This document shows, one piece after another, positions 16,769-26,721 of a DNA stretch of 64,000 bases. Source of the stretch: Pseudolabrys sp. (GTDB lineage: Bacteria; Pseudomonadota; Alphaproteobacteria; Rhizobiales; Xanthobacteraceae); NCBI GenBank assembly GCA_026125895.1, contig JAHCKG010000005.1, positions 62,001 to 126,000 on the forward strand, given 5' to 3'. The first letter of the stretch is position 1. Each line of letters starts with the position of its first letter. The notes under the pieces are model-generated. The model saw only the letters and a list, made by a program, of their open reading frames with translations, did not search any database and was not told the DNA's origin. The translations under genes and the position numbers were made by a program.

Positions 16769-18090
16769 CCTTCACCAATCCGGAAGTCGGCATCATCCAG
16801 CTCGCCGGCTTCATCGTCATCATCCTGCTCGGCTTCCCCATTACCTTCACGCTCGTCGCGATGGGCGTGATATTCGGCTATTACGCCATGGGGTCGCGCA
16901 TCTTCGATCTGCTCGTCACCAACACCTACGACGTGATGTCGAATGACGTGCTGACCGCGGTGCCGTTGTTCCTGTTCATGGGCTACATGGTCGAGCGCTC
17001 CAACATCCTCGATCGGCTGTTCTACTCGATCCAGATGGCGGCGCGGCGCGTGCCGGGTGCGCTGGCGGTGGCGACACTGATCACCTGCGCGCTGTTCGCG
17101 ACCGCGACCGGCATCGTCGGCGCGGTGGTGACCTTGATGGGGCTGCTGGCGTTCCCGGCGATGCTGAAGGCGGGTTACGACGTCAAGCTTTCCGCCGGCG
17201 TGATCTGCGCCGGCGGCTGTCTCGGCATTCTCATTCCGCCGAGCGTGCTGCTTATTCTCTACGGCGCGACGACCTCGGTGTCGGTGGTGCAGCTCTATGC
17301 CGCCGCCTTTATACCGGGATTCATGCTGGCCGGGTTCTACATCCTTTACGTCATCGCTCGTGTGATGATCAATCCGAAGCTGGCGCCGCGGCCACCGGAG
17401 TTCGACAGACCGATCCCGCTCGGCGAAGTCGTCTGGGCGCTGGCCACGTCGTTCTTCCCCTTGGCTGTGCTGATCCTGTCGGTGCTCGGCGCCATCCTGT
17501 TCGGCCTCGCGACGCCGTCGGAGGCGGCGGCGGTCGGCGCCGGTGGCTCGATCCTGCTGGCGGCGGCCTATCGGTCGCTGACATTCCAGCGCCTCAAGGA
17601 GGCCGTGTACCTGACCGCGCGCACCTCGGCGATGGTCTGCTACCTGTTCATTGGGTCGTGGACTTTCTCCTCGGTGTTCTCGTATCTCGGCGGTCACGAG
17701 GTGATCGAGCACTGGGTGCTGGCGGCGAACCTGTCCTCGACCGGTTTCCTCATCCTGACCCAGGTCATCATCTTCCTGCTCGGCTGGCCGCTGGAGTGGA
17801 CCGAGATCATCATCATCTTCGTGCCGATCTTCCTGCCGCTGCTGAAGACCTTCAGCGTCGACCCACTGATCTTCGGCATTCTGGTCGCGCTCAACATCCA
17901 GACCTCGTTCAACACGCCGCCGATGGCGATGGCGGCCTATTACCTGAAAGGTGTGTCGCCGCCTCAGGTCAAGCTGACGGAAATTTTCTCCGGCTCCTTG
18001 CCGTTCGTTTTGCTGGTGTTCCTGTCGATGACGCTGGTCTATATATACCCCGGCATTGCGTTGTGGCTGCCGCACACGCTCTACAAGTGA
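16765..18090 (+). CDS. TRAP transporter large permease (DctM family)
   Basis: 441 residues with about 12 membrane segments, the ion-coupled transport subunit. Diagnostic pieces are LLGFPITFTLVAMGVIFG, FLFMGYMVERSNILDRLF, GILIPPSVLLILYG and SFNTPPMAMAAYYLKGV. It overlaps dctQ by 4 bases and is followed 28 bases later by the amidase GTG start, so all four genes probably form one operon. Confidence 0.93.
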   Translation: MTFTNPEVGIIQLAGFIVIILLGFPITFTLVAMGVIFGYYAMGSRIFDLLVTNTYDVMSNDVLTAVPLFLFMGYMVERSNILDRLFYSIQMAARRVPGALAVATLITCALFATATGIVGAVVTLMGLLAFPAMLKAGYDVKLSAGVICAGGCLGILIPPSVLLILYGATTSVSVVQLYAAAFIPGFMLAGFYILYVIARVMINPKLAPRPPEFDRPIPLGEVVWALATSFFPLAVLILSVLGAILFGLATPSEAAAVGAGGSILLAAAYRSLTFQRLKEAVYLTARTSAMVCYLFIGSWTFSSVFSYLGGHEVIEHWVLAANLSSTGFLILTQVIIFLLGWPLEWTEIIIIFVPIFLPLLKTFSVDPLIFGILVALNIQTSFNTPPMAMAAYYLKGVSPPQVKLTEIFSGSLPFVLLVFLSMTLVYIYPGIALWLPHTLYK

Positions 18091-18118
18091 GTGCGGCCTA
18101 AATACGAGTGAGCTGGGT

Positions 18119-19450
18119 GTGACGGACGACGAACTGACAGGGCTGACCGCGATCGAAGCGGCCGAGCACATTGCGAACGGCGACTTCAGCTCCGAGGAGT
18201 ATGTCGGCGCCTGCCTGGACCGGATCGCGGCGATCGACGGCGAGGTGCATGCCTTCGTGCATCTCGACCCCGACGCAGCGCTGGCTCAGGCGCGCGAGGT
18301 CGACGAGCGCCGGCGCAACGGCCAGCCGATCGGCCTGCTGCACGGCATTCCGGTCGCCATCAAGGACATCTTCGATACGGCCGATTACCCGACCGAGTGC
18401 GGCACGGCCGTGCTCAAGGGCCGGCAGCCGATGCAGGATTCGGCAGTCGCCGCGCGCTTGCGCGAGGCGGGCGCCGTCATCATCGGCAAGACGGTGACCA
18501 CCGAATGCGCCTATTTCTCACCCGGACCGACGCGTAATCCGCATGACCTGACGCGCACGCCGGGCGGCTCGTCGTCGGGCTCCGCCGCCGCGGTAGCGGC
18601 CGCCATGGTGCCGCTCGCCGTCGGCTCGCAGACCAATGGCTCGGTGATCCGGCCGGCGGCGTTCTGCGGCGTCTATGGCGTCAAGCCGAGCCACGGTCTG
18701 ATCTCGCGCGCCGGCGCGCTGATGCTGTCGCGGACGCTCGACCATGTCGGCGTCATGGCGCGATCGCTGGCCGACGCCGCGCTGATCCTCGAAGTGCTGG
18801 CCGGTTACGATGCGGCCGACGCCGATACGCGGCCGGTGGCTTCACCCGACTATCTCGAGCAGGTGGCCGAGCCGCCGCCGGTGCCGCCGCGGCTTGCTTT
18901 CGTGCGCACGCCGGCCTGGGACAAGGCCGATCCGGCGACGCATGCGGCCTTCTCCGAACTCGCGGCCAGCCTCGGCGAACAGGTGTCGGAGATCGATCTG
19001 CCGGACGACTATGCGGCCGCCTGGGACGATCACCACGTCATCATGGCGACCGACATGGCGCACAATCTCGATCCCCTGCTGCAACGCGGCGGCGATGTGC
19101 TGAGCCAGCAGTTGCGCGATCTGATGACCGAGGGCCGTTCATTCTCGGCGGTCCGGTACCTCCAGGCGCGGCAGAACGGCAAGGCCTACGCCACCGGCAT
19201 CGGCAAGCTGTTCGACGAGTTCGACGCCATCCTGACGCCATCGACGCCGGGCGTGGCGCCGGTCGGCGAGGCAACCGGCAGCCCCGCGTTCAACACGCTG
19301 TGGAGCCTGACTGGCCTGCCGGCGGTGACGCTGCCGCTCCTGAATGGCGAGGGCGGCATGCCGCTCGGCGTGCAGCTCGTCGGCGCAACGCGCGACGATG
19401 CGCGGCTCTTGCGCACCGCCAATTGGTTGATCGAGCAATTGGATAGCTAA
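18119..19450 (+). CDS. Amidase (amidase-signature family)
   Basis: 443 residues, average for the family. The Ser-cisSer-Lys machinery is visible: Lys in GIPVAIKDIFDT, the glycine/serine loop TPGGSSSGSAAAVAA, and GSQTNGSVIRPAAFCGVYG. GTG at 18119 is chosen because no ATG/GTG closer to the conserved region fits and the frame upstream lies within dctM. It probably hydrolyses an amide brought in by the TRAP system. Its last 4 bases overlap the convergent small membrane protein gene. Confidence 0.9.
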   Translation: MTDDELTGLTAIEAAEHIANGDFSSEEYVGACLDRIAAIDGEVHAFVHLDPDAALAQAREVDERRRNGQPIGLLHGIPVAIKDIFDTADYPTECGTAVLKGRQPMQDSAVAARLREAGAVIIGKTVTTECAYFSPGPTRNPHDLTRTPGGSSSGSAAAVAAAMVPLAVGSQTNGSVIRPAAFCGVYGVKPSHGLISRAGALMLSRTLDHVGVMARSLADAALILEVLAGYDAADADTRPVASPDYLEQVAEPPPVPPRLAFVRTPAWDKADPATHAAFSELAASLGEQVSEIDLPDDYAAAWDDHHVIMATDMAHNLDPLLQRGGDVLSQQLRDLMTEGRSFSAVRYLQARQNGKAYATGIGKLFDEFDAILTPSTPGVAPVGEATGSPAFNTLWSLTGLPAVTLPLLNGEGGMPLGVQLVGATRDDARLLRTANWLIEQLDS

Positions 19451-19641
19451 CGGGACGCCGTGCTATTTGGGGTGCGGGCGAAGAGCGGCTTCCAGTCGTC
19501 GCCCCAGAACGCCCACAGCATCAAGGCGAGCCCGATCAGCGAGCAGATCCACAGCGGCAGGGCGGCGAGCTTGCCGGCGATCAGCAGCATGTAGCCGATC
19601 ATGATGATAGCGCCGATCAAAGCTGTGATTGCGTCCGCCAT
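19447..19641 (-). CDS. Small two-helix membrane protein, unknown function
   Basis: 64 residues with two hydrophobic helices: about 5-25 (ITALIGAIIMIGYMLLIAGKL) and 28-45 (PLWICSLIGLALMLWAFW). A short polar tail follows. ATG at 19641 has GAGGAA upstream; a longer frame to 19707 adds an unconserved Arg-rich stretch. It converges with the amidase, overlapping by 4 bases. No function can be assigned. Confidence 0.65.
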   Translation of the reverse strand: MADAITALIGAIIMIGYMLLIAGKLAALPLWICSLIGLALMLWAFWGDDWKPLFARTPNSTASR

Positions 19642-19723
19642 GCGTTCCTCGAGCCAGGTTGTTTGTTCGTTCCCGCCAGTGTAGCGGCGCCGCGGGCGGC
19701 GTACCACCGCTTTTTCTGTGCGC

Positions 19724-20608
19724 TCAGCCCTTCGGCGGCGCGCCGAGCTTTTCCTTTAAGAAGGCGACGGTGCGGCTCCAGGCGAGATCGGCGGCCGCCT
19801 TGTCGTAGCGGCTGCTGGTGTCGTTGTTGAAGGCGTGATTGACGTCCGGATAGACGTCGATGGTGAAGGTCTTGCCGGCCTTCCGCAGCGCTTCTTCGTA
19901 TGCCGGGATGCCGGCGTTGATGCGGCTGTCGAGCCCGGCATAGTGTAGAAGCAGTGCCGCGTGTATTTTCGGCACATCGGCGGCGGGCGGCTGCGCACCG
20001 TAATAGGCGACGGCGGCTTTCAAATCCGGCGCCAGCACGGCGATGCGGTTCACCATGCCTCCGCCCCAGCAAAAGCCGACCGCACCGACATTGCCCGTCG
20101 ATCCGGCATGTGTCGCCAGGAAAGGCACCGCGGCGGCGATGCGCTGCGCGGTCTCGCCGGCGTTGAGCGTGGCGATCATCTCGCGGCCCTTGTCCTCGTC
20201 CTTCGGCGTGCCGCCGAGCGGCGACAGCGCATCGACGGCGAAGGCGAGAAAGCCGTCGAGCGCCAGCCGCCGCGCGATATCCTGAATATGCGGATTGAGG
20301 CCGCGGTTCTCGTGAATGACGATCACGGCCGGCCTTCTGGCGTCGCCCTTCAGCCGCGCGAGATAGCCGGACATCCGCGTGCCGGCGGCTTCATACGTCG
20401 CCGTCTCCGTCGTCAGCCGCGCGTCGCCCGCCGGAACGGTCTCGGCCCGCGCATAATCGTTCTGCAACAGCGGCAGCAACGCCAGCGCCGCGGCGGTCGA
20501 GCCGGCGATGGCGGCAAGCCGGTCGAGAAATGTGCGACGATCGATCTGGCCATGCGTGAAGCTGTCATAGAGTTCGACGATGCGTTGGTCGGTCGGGCGC
20601 TGATCCAT
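19724..20608 (-). CDS. Dienelactone hydrolase family protein, probably exported
   Basis: 294 residues. The N-terminus has RRTFLDRLAAIAGSTAAALAL, a Tat-like or Sec signal region. The alpha/beta-hydrolase domain has the DLH nucleophile motif GFCWGGG (Cys), an Asp in YAGLDSRIN and the catalytic His in DVNHAFNND, plus VIHENRGLNPHIQDI typical of carboxymethylenebutenolidase-like enzymes. It hydrolyses lactones or related esters; the exact substrate is unknown. ATG at 20608 is chosen because the conserved MDQRP...IVELYDSFTHG N-terminus starts there. Confidence 0.87.
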   Translation of the reverse strand: MDQRPTDQRIVELYDSFTHGQIDRRTFLDRLAAIAGSTAAALALLPLLQNDYARAETVPAGDARLTTETATYEAAGTRMSGYLARLKGDARRPAVIVIHENRGLNPHIQDIARRLALDGFLAFAVDALSPLGGTPKDEDKGREMIATLNAGETAQRIAAAVPFLATHAGSTGNVGAVGFCWGGGMVNRIAVLAPDLKAAVAYYGAQPPAADVPKIHAALLLHYAGLDSRINAGIPAYEEALRKAGKTFTIDVYPDVNHAFNNDTSSRYDKAAADLAWSRTVAFLKEKLGAPPKG

Positions 20609-20801
20609 GCGGGGCTCCGGTTGTCGCGGCGGCATTGCGTGCAATGCTGCGTCAAGCGGCGGCCGCGACAAAATAAATTCGGTGTATCGCGGCGATCCGC
20701 CGCGCATGGCCGGCATGGCTTGACGCCGCAGCGCCCGCGCGTCATTTCAATGGTCCTTTCCCCGCGCGGCCCGGTGCGGGCTCGCATTACCCGGAGACGC
20801 C

Positions 20802-21251
20802 ATGATTTCCCATCGCCTGACCGCGAGCCGGACTGCCGTTGCCCTGACGCTTGCGGCATTGACGTTCGCGAGCGGCGGAGCGGCCGTGGCGCAATCTTTT
20901 CCGCTCGGTCAGGTGCTGGTGCTCGACGCTCCGCGCATCGGTGCGCTCAAGCGCGTGCCGGTGATCACCACCGAGAGCGACGGCACCGCGACGATCGATC
21001 TGTGGTGCAAGACCGTGGCGGCGCGCCTCACCGTCGAAGGCGCCGGCATCCGCATCGAGACCGCGCCGCTGCCGGAGGCGCTGCCGCAATACATGAGCTC
21101 GGGGCAATGCAGCGAGGAGCGCATGCGGGCCGACGTCGATACGCTGACGGCGCTGACGCAGGCGAGCAACTGGCAGCGCCGCGGCGATCATATCTCGCTC
21201 GCCGGCCCGGACGGCGCGGCGCCGCTGCGCTTCAGCCTGTCGAGCCACTAG
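20802..21251 (+). CDS. Secreted META/HslJ-like protein
   Basis: 149 residues. A signal peptide runs to about residue 30 (ALTFASGGAAVAQS). The C-terminal half, MSSGQCSEERMRADVDTLTAL followed by WQRRGDHISLAGPDG, resembles the META domain pattern (M-x-C, helix, then a gdxLxL strand). Two cysteines (LWCK and GQCS) could form a disulfide. The function is unknown; META-domain proteins of this type are found in envelope stress and motility contexts. Its 3' end overlaps the convergent CDF transporter by 20 bases. Confidence 0.65.
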   Translation: MISHRLTASRTAVALTLAALTFASGGAAVAQSFPLGQVLVLDAPRIGALKRVPVITTESDGTATIDLWCKTVAARLTVEGAGIRIETAPLPEALPQYMSSGQCSEERMRADVDTLTALTQASNWQRRGDHISLAGPDGAAPLRFSLSSH

Positions 21252-22227
21252 GGCTTTCGCCCGGCAACGCCGCGAACCGCCGCGCCCTGCCGGGGAAGCG
21301 GCCGGGCAGGGTGATCTGCGAGGCGGCAGCCTGCGGCTTGACGAAGATGGCGATGACATCCGGATGGCGCTGATGAATGGCGCGCTCCAGCGCGTCGATC
21401 GCCTGTTCGATGTCCGGCGTTTCCAGATCATCCTTGAACTCGAGGCTGAGCGCGGCGATGACCTGATCCGGCGCCATGTGCACGGTGAAGGCGATATGCG
21501 CGCTGACGATGCCGTCGATCTCGCGCGCCGTGGTGAGGATCGCATCGCGCAGGCGCGGGCTGGCCGGCTCGCCGATCAGCAGGCCCTTGCTCTCGCGCGC
21601 CAGGGTCAGGGCCGTGACGCCGAGCACCAGCGCGATGCCGATCGAGGCGGCGCCGTCGAGTTCGGGCCGGCCGAAATAATCGGAGGCGAAGGTGCCGAGT
21701 GCGGCCAGCGCCAGCCCGATCAGCGCCGCTGAATCCTCGAACAGAACGATGAAGGTCGGCGGATCCTTGCTGCGGATCACCGCTTCGATGTAACCGGCGC
21801 CGCCCTTGGCGCGGCGGAATTCGCGCAGCGCCACGTACCAACTCGCGCCTTCGAACACCATGGCGCAGCCGATGACGATGTAGTTGACATGCGCCGACAC
21901 AATCTCGGTTGGGTGCAGGACATGCTGCACGCCTTCGTACAGCGCGACCCCGGCGCCGAGCGTGAACAGCAGCAGCGCGACGATGAAGCTCCAGAAATAC
22001 AGTTCGCGGCCGTAGCCGAGCGGATGGCTCGCGTCCGGCGGCCGCGACGCCTGACGTAGGCCGTAGAGCAGCAGCAACTGGTTGCCGGTATCGACCACCG
22101 AGTGGATCGCTTCCGACAGCATCGCGGAGGATCCGGTCCACCAGGCCGCGACAAACTTCACCAGCGCCACCAGCAGATTGCCGGCGGCGGCCGCGTAGAC
22201 GACGGTTCTGGATTGCGAGGCGGCCAT
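21232..22227 (-). CDS. Cation diffusion facilitator (CDF) family transporter
   Basis: 331 residues with six membrane segments. The first metal site appears in SSAMLSEAIHSVVDTGNQLLLL (Ser/Asp/His pattern of TM2) with SHPLGYGRELYFWSF next to it, and the second in LFEDSAALIGLALA (Asp of TM5). A cytoplasmic C-terminal domain, VHMAPDQVIAALSLEFKDDLE, ends the protein. CDF proteins export Zn2+, Fe2+, Co2+ or Mn2+. ATG at 22227 is chosen; an in-frame ATG at 22290 is possible. It faces the META-like gene and is followed by an 18-residue extra tail beyond the usual end. Confidence 0.9.
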   Translation of the reverse strand: MAASQSRTVVYAAAAGNLLVALVKFVAAWWTGSSAMLSEAIHSVVDTGNQLLLLYGLRQASRPPDASHPLGYGRELYFWSFIVALLLFTLGAGVALYEGVQHVLHPTEIVSAHVNYIVIGCAMVFEGASWYVALREFRRAKGGAGYIEAVIRSKDPPTFIVLFEDSAALIGLALAALGTFASDYFGRPELDGAASIGIALVLGVTALTLARESKGLLIGEPASPRLRDAILTTAREIDGIVSAHIAFTVHMAPDQVIAALSLEFKDDLETPDIEQAIDALERAIHQRHPDVIAIFVKPQAAASQITLPGRFPGRARRFAALPGESPSGSTG

Positions 22228-22289
22228 GGACGAGAAGGCTGAGGTTCCTGCGGATGGAACTTCAACGCCGCACGCCTCCCGGAGTTTCA

Positions 22290-22320
22290 AATAAAAAGGC
22301 CCGGCATTGCTACCGGGCCT
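22290..22320 (-). terminator. Terminator on the minus strand after groEL
   Basis: AGGCCCGG (22297-22304) pairs with CCGGGCCT (22313-22320) across 8 bases. On the minus strand it is followed by TTTTTATTT, so it ends the groES-groEL transcript. Confidence 0.85.
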
Positions 22321-22337
22321 CTCTTAGGTCTTGGCGA

Positions 22338-22383
22338 TCCCGGATCAGCGGCGCACCGTTTCACGCTGCGCCGCGCCCGGGAT
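22338..22383. repeat. Partial palindrome, family B
   Basis: TCCCGGATCAGCGGCGCA and TGCGCCGCGCCCGGGA form an imperfect stem between groEL and its terminator. The right arm matches the end of the element at 28473-28582, so this looks like a shortened copy of that family. Confidence 0.6.
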
Positions 22384-22395
22384 AACGCTGTCGCG

Positions 22396-24042
<1,647 letters not shown>

Positions 24043-24069
24043 TTAACTCCAATAGGGGGTTACTTTGAT

Positions 24070-24177
24070 CCGTCATCCTGAGGTGCGAGCGTAGCGAGCC
24101 TCGAAGGATGGCGGGCAGTGACTTGGCCGCTCATCCTTCGAGGGCCGCGCGTTGCGCGGCCACCTCAGGATGACGGG
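24070..24177. repeat. Intergenic palindromic repeat, family A copy 2 (between groES and groEL)
   Basis: The ends CCGTCATCCTGAGGTGC and CACCTCAGGATGACGGG pair, with TCGAAGGATG matching CATCCTTCGA inside. It is almost identical at its ends to the element at 5025-5147. It sits inside the groESL operon, where it would be transcribed as a long hairpin. Confidence 0.88.
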
Positions 24178-24192
24178 TTGAGGTCGGTGCGC

Positions 24193-24489
24193 TTAGCCGA
24201 CGACGCCCATGATGTCGCTCTCCTTCATGATCAGGAGATCTTCACCGTCGATCTTCACTTCAGTGCCGGACCACTTGCCGAACAGCACGCGGTCGCCGGC
24301 CTTGATGTCCATCGGCACCAGCTTGCCGGCCTCGTCGCGGCCGCCGGGGCCGACGGCGATCACTTCGCCTTCGGACGGCTTTTCCTGGGCGGTGTCGGGA
24401 ATGATGATGCCGCCCTTGGTCTTCTCCTGGGCGGTGATGCGGCGCACGACGACGCGGTCGTGCAGCGGGCGGAACTTGGTCTTGGCCAT
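24193..24489 (-). CDS. groS: Co-chaperonin GroES (10 kDa)
   Basis: 98 residues with the full GroES pattern: [18 protein letters not shown], the mobile loop [21 protein letters not shown], and [19 protein letters not shown]. It caps the GroEL ring. ATG at 24489 has AGGAAG upstream; a frame extension to 24612 runs into the promoter and is rejected. It is the first gene of the heat-shock operon and is preceded by a perfect CIRCE operator. Confidence 0.98.
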   Translation of the reverse strand: MAKTKFRPLHDRVVVRRITAQEKTKGGIIIPDTAQEKPSEGEVIAVGPGGRDEAGKLVPMDIKAGDRVLFGKWSGTEVKIDGEDLLIMKESDIMGVVG

Positions 24490-24595
24490 TGGGGCTTCCT
24501 CGTTGACTAGATCGCAAATAGCGAAAACTGGCGGAGCCGTTTTCTGCGCCACCTGAACCGGGACGCGAGACGGAAAGTGCAGGGCGTATAACCCT

Positions 24596-24622
24596 TTAGC
24601 ACTCCTGATCACAGAGTGCTAA
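24596..24622 (-). promoter_or_regulatory. CIRCE operator (HrcA binding site)
   Basis: TTAGCACTC-N9-GAGTGCTAA, a perfect match to the CIRCE consensus, lies about 107 bases upstream of groES and just downstream of the -10 element. HrcA binding here represses groESL until GroEL is titrated by unfolded proteins. Confidence 0.97.
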
Positions 24623-24633
24623 TTGCGCCAGCG

Positions 24634-24662
24634 GAGATATTGCCTTAAGGGTTGGGAGTCAA
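24634..24662 (-). promoter_or_regulatory. Sigma-70-type promoter of groES-groEL
   Basis: On the minus strand TTGACT (24662-24657) and TATCTC (24639-24634) are 17 bases apart. The expected start point lies just before the CIRCE operator, the usual arrangement for housekeeping-sigma plus HrcA control. No RpoH-type element is evident at the same place. The remaining 135 bases up to the lipoprotein gene at 24798 show no other feature. Confidence 0.75.
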
Positions 24663-24797
24663 GTTTGGACGGCAAAGGCGGCCATTTGGCCGCAATCCGG
24701 GCACAAGCGTTGGTTATCGACGATTTGCGGCTTTTACTTGCACTCGTTGTCAATGCCTCGCAATGTCGCCCCGCCCTCGCGTTTTCCAGGAGCCCCG

Positions 24798-25391
24798 ATG
24801 AGCTTTTTCTCCCGCCACGGTTCATTCAGCCAAACCCGTTCTCCCGCCGGTTTGCGGGCAGGTTTGGTTCTCGGCGTGATTGCGCTCGGGATCGCGGGGT
24901 GCAGCACCACGCCGAGTGCGCCGCCGGAGCCGCCGCCGCCGCCGGTGGTGCCGACCTTGCCGCCGTCGTTCCCGCCGCAGAATCTGGTCGGTAACTGGGG
25001 TCTGGCCGCCTACCACCGCGAGGAAGACCGTACGCGCACCGAGAACAATGCCGCCGGCCAGTGCCGCCAGCCCTACGTCATCACCGCCGGTCCGACCGGG
25101 GGCATCATGATGCACCTTGCCGACCAGTCGACGCCGACCGAGCTGCGCGTCAAGGGCGCGCCGGGCGGCAAGAATTACATCGGTCCGGCCGACGATCCGC
25201 CGGGCAGCCAGCAGGACCGCGAAGTCGTCCAGTTCGATGGCCGCGTTCTCATCCTGCATTGGATGGACCCGGAAGTGCAGGGCCGCTACGGCAACATGAT
25301 CTACGTGCGCTGCGGTGCCGAGGGCTCCAAGAAGCCGGCCAAGCCGCGCCGGCCCGCCGCCAAACCGGCGCCGAAGCCGCCGGCGCGCTGA
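24798..25391 (+). CDS. Lipoprotein of unknown function, Pro-rich
   Basis: 197 residues. The N-terminus carries a lipobox, LGIAGC (signal-peptidase II site), followed by a Ser/Pro-rich linker (PPEPPPPPVVPTLPP). A globular middle part (NLVGNWGLAAYHREEDRTRT...) and a basic Pro/Lys/Ala tail follow. It is probably anchored in the outer or inner membrane facing the periplasm. ATG at 24798 has AGGAG upstream. The family was not recognised. It is transcribed divergently from groES. Confidence 0.75.
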   Translation: MSFFSRHGSFSQTRSPAGLRAGLVLGVIALGIAGCSTTPSAPPEPPPPPVVPTLPPSFPPQNLVGNWGLAAYHREEDRTRTENNAAGQCRQPYVITAGPTGGIMMHLADQSTPTELRVKGAPGGKNYIGPADDPPGSQQDREVVQFDGRVLILHWMDPEVQGRYGNMIYVRCGAEGSKKPAKPRRPAAKPAPKPPAR

Positions 25392-25399
25392 TGCTCTTA

Positions 25400-25501
25400 C
25401 CCTCCCCTCATCGAGCGCTAGCGAGATGAGCGGGGTGGGGGTGTAGGATGTCATCGCTATTGACCCCCACCCCCAGCCCCTCCCCACAAGGGGGAGGGGA
25501 G
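25400..25501. repeat. Compound palindromic intergenic repeat, family C
   Basis: Three nested hairpins are visible: CTCATCGAGCGCTAGCGAGATGAG, GGGGTGGGGGTG pairing with CACCCCCAGCCCC, and CCCCTCCCCACAAGGGGGAGGGG. The element lies between the lipoprotein and MFS genes. No second copy was seen in the window. Confidence 0.7.
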
Positions 25502-25521
25502 TTGGTCAGCATGCGTGGCTG

Positions 25522-26715
25522 ATGATTTCTTCTAGTAACTTCCTCTCAGGCCCCTGGCGTGCCGTGCCGGTTCTCGGCGTCACGCAGATCCTCGCCTGGG
25601 GCGGCATCTACTACACGCCCGTGCTGATCGTGCCGCTGATCGCCCGCGAGCACGGCTGGTCGATGTCGTTCGCCATGGGCGGCTTCTCGTTCGCGCTGCT
25701 CGCGGCCGGACTGGCCGCGCCCTATGTCGGCCGCTCCATCGACCGCTATGGCGGCCATGTCGTCATGACGATCGGCTCGCTCCTCGGGGCGCTTGGCCTC
25801 GTGCTCATCACCGTCGCCGACAACCGCATCGCCTATGTCGCGGTGTGGATCCTGCTCGGCATTGCTCTGTCGGCAAGCCTGTACGATGCCGCCTTCGCTT
25901 CGCTCGGCCGCATCTTCAGCGCCGCGGCGCGCCGGCCGATCACGGCGCTGACGCTCGCCGGCGGGTTTGCTTCCACGGTCGGCTGGCCAGCGACGCATTT
26001 CCTGAGCGAGGCGGTCGGCTGGCGCGGCACATATCTGATCTATGCCGGGCTGCTGCTCGTCGTCGCCGCACCGCTGCACGCCTTCCTGCTGCCGCGCGAG
26101 CGCGTCGAGTTCAGTCCGCCGACGCCGCAGCCCGGCGCCAAGGCGCCCGACCGCGTGCTGCCGGCGCGTGGCCTGCCGTTCCTTCTGGTGGCGGGCGGCT
26201 TTGCCATTTACGCCTTCGTGCCGTCGGGCCTGGCCGCGCATCTCCTGGCGATCTTCACGCGCGCCGGCATCGACGGCGACACCGTGGTGATGATCGGCGC
26301 GCTGTTCGGTCCGGCGCAAGTCGGCGCGCGAGTCATCGAATTCGCCTTCGGCCGCAACATGCATCCGCTGTGGATCGCGCGCATTGCGCTCACCGCGCTG
26401 CTCGCCGGCTTCGTCATGGTCGGCGTCTTCGGCATCGCGACGCCGGTCGCCGCCGCCTTCGCCATCATCTTCGGCGGCGCCAATGGTCTCATCACCATCG
26501 CGCGCGGCGCGGTGCCGCTCGCGCTGTTCGGCGCGGCCGGCTACGGGCGGCTGATGGGGCGGCTCGCCTTCCCGTTCCTGATGGTGCAGGCGGCCGCGCC
26601 TCTAGTGATGGCGATGGTCGTCGATCGCGCGTCCGACGCCGCCGCGCTGGCAATGGCCTCGGCCTTCGCCGCCATCGGGCTCATCTGCTTCGTCGTGATC
26701 CGGCGGCCGCGCTGA
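25522..26715 (+). CDS. MFS transporter
   Basis: 397 residues with 12 predicted membrane helices. RSIDRYGGHVVMTIG is the loop 2-3 region typical of the major facilitator superfamily (G-x3-D-R-x-G). SLGRIFSAAARRPITALTLAGGFASTVGWP and GGANGLITIARGAVPLALFG are conserved in the oxalate/formate-like and CynX-like MFS group. The substrate is unknown. The start ATG is directly after a palindromic repeat. Confidence 0.85.
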   Translation: MISSSNFLSGPWRAVPVLGVTQILAWGGIYYTPVLIVPLIAREHGWSMSFAMGGFSFALLAAGLAAPYVGRSIDRYGGHVVMTIGSLLGALGLVLITVADNRIAYVAVWILLGIALSASLYDAAFASLGRIFSAAARRPITALTLAGGFASTVGWPATHFLSEAVGWRGTYLIYAGLLLVVAAPLHAFLLPRERVEFSPPTPQPGAKAPDRVLPARGLPFLLVAGGFAIYAFVPSGLAAHLLAIFTRAGIDGDTVVMIGALFGPAQVGARVIEFAFGRNMHPLWIARIALTALLAGFVMVGVFGIATPVAAAFAIIFGGANGLITIARGAVPLALFGAAGYGRLMGRLAFPFLMVQAAAPLVMAMVVDRASDAAALAMASAFAAIGLICFVVIRRPR

Positions 26716-26721
26716 GCGTGT

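Noticed and set aside
16537-18171. 544-codon minus-strand frame opposite dctM
   Set aside because: DctM has unambiguous motifs and overlaps dctQ with ATGA; the antisense frame lacks any.
24563-24612. GroES start at 24612
   Set aside because: The extension runs through the leader and part of the CIRCE operator; GroES starts with [12 protein letters not shown] at 24489.
24634-24662. RpoH (heat-shock sigma) promoter for groES
   Set aside because: The spacing and sequence TTGACT-N17-TATCTC fit sigma-70; no CTTGAA-type -35 with CCCCAT-type -10 was found there.
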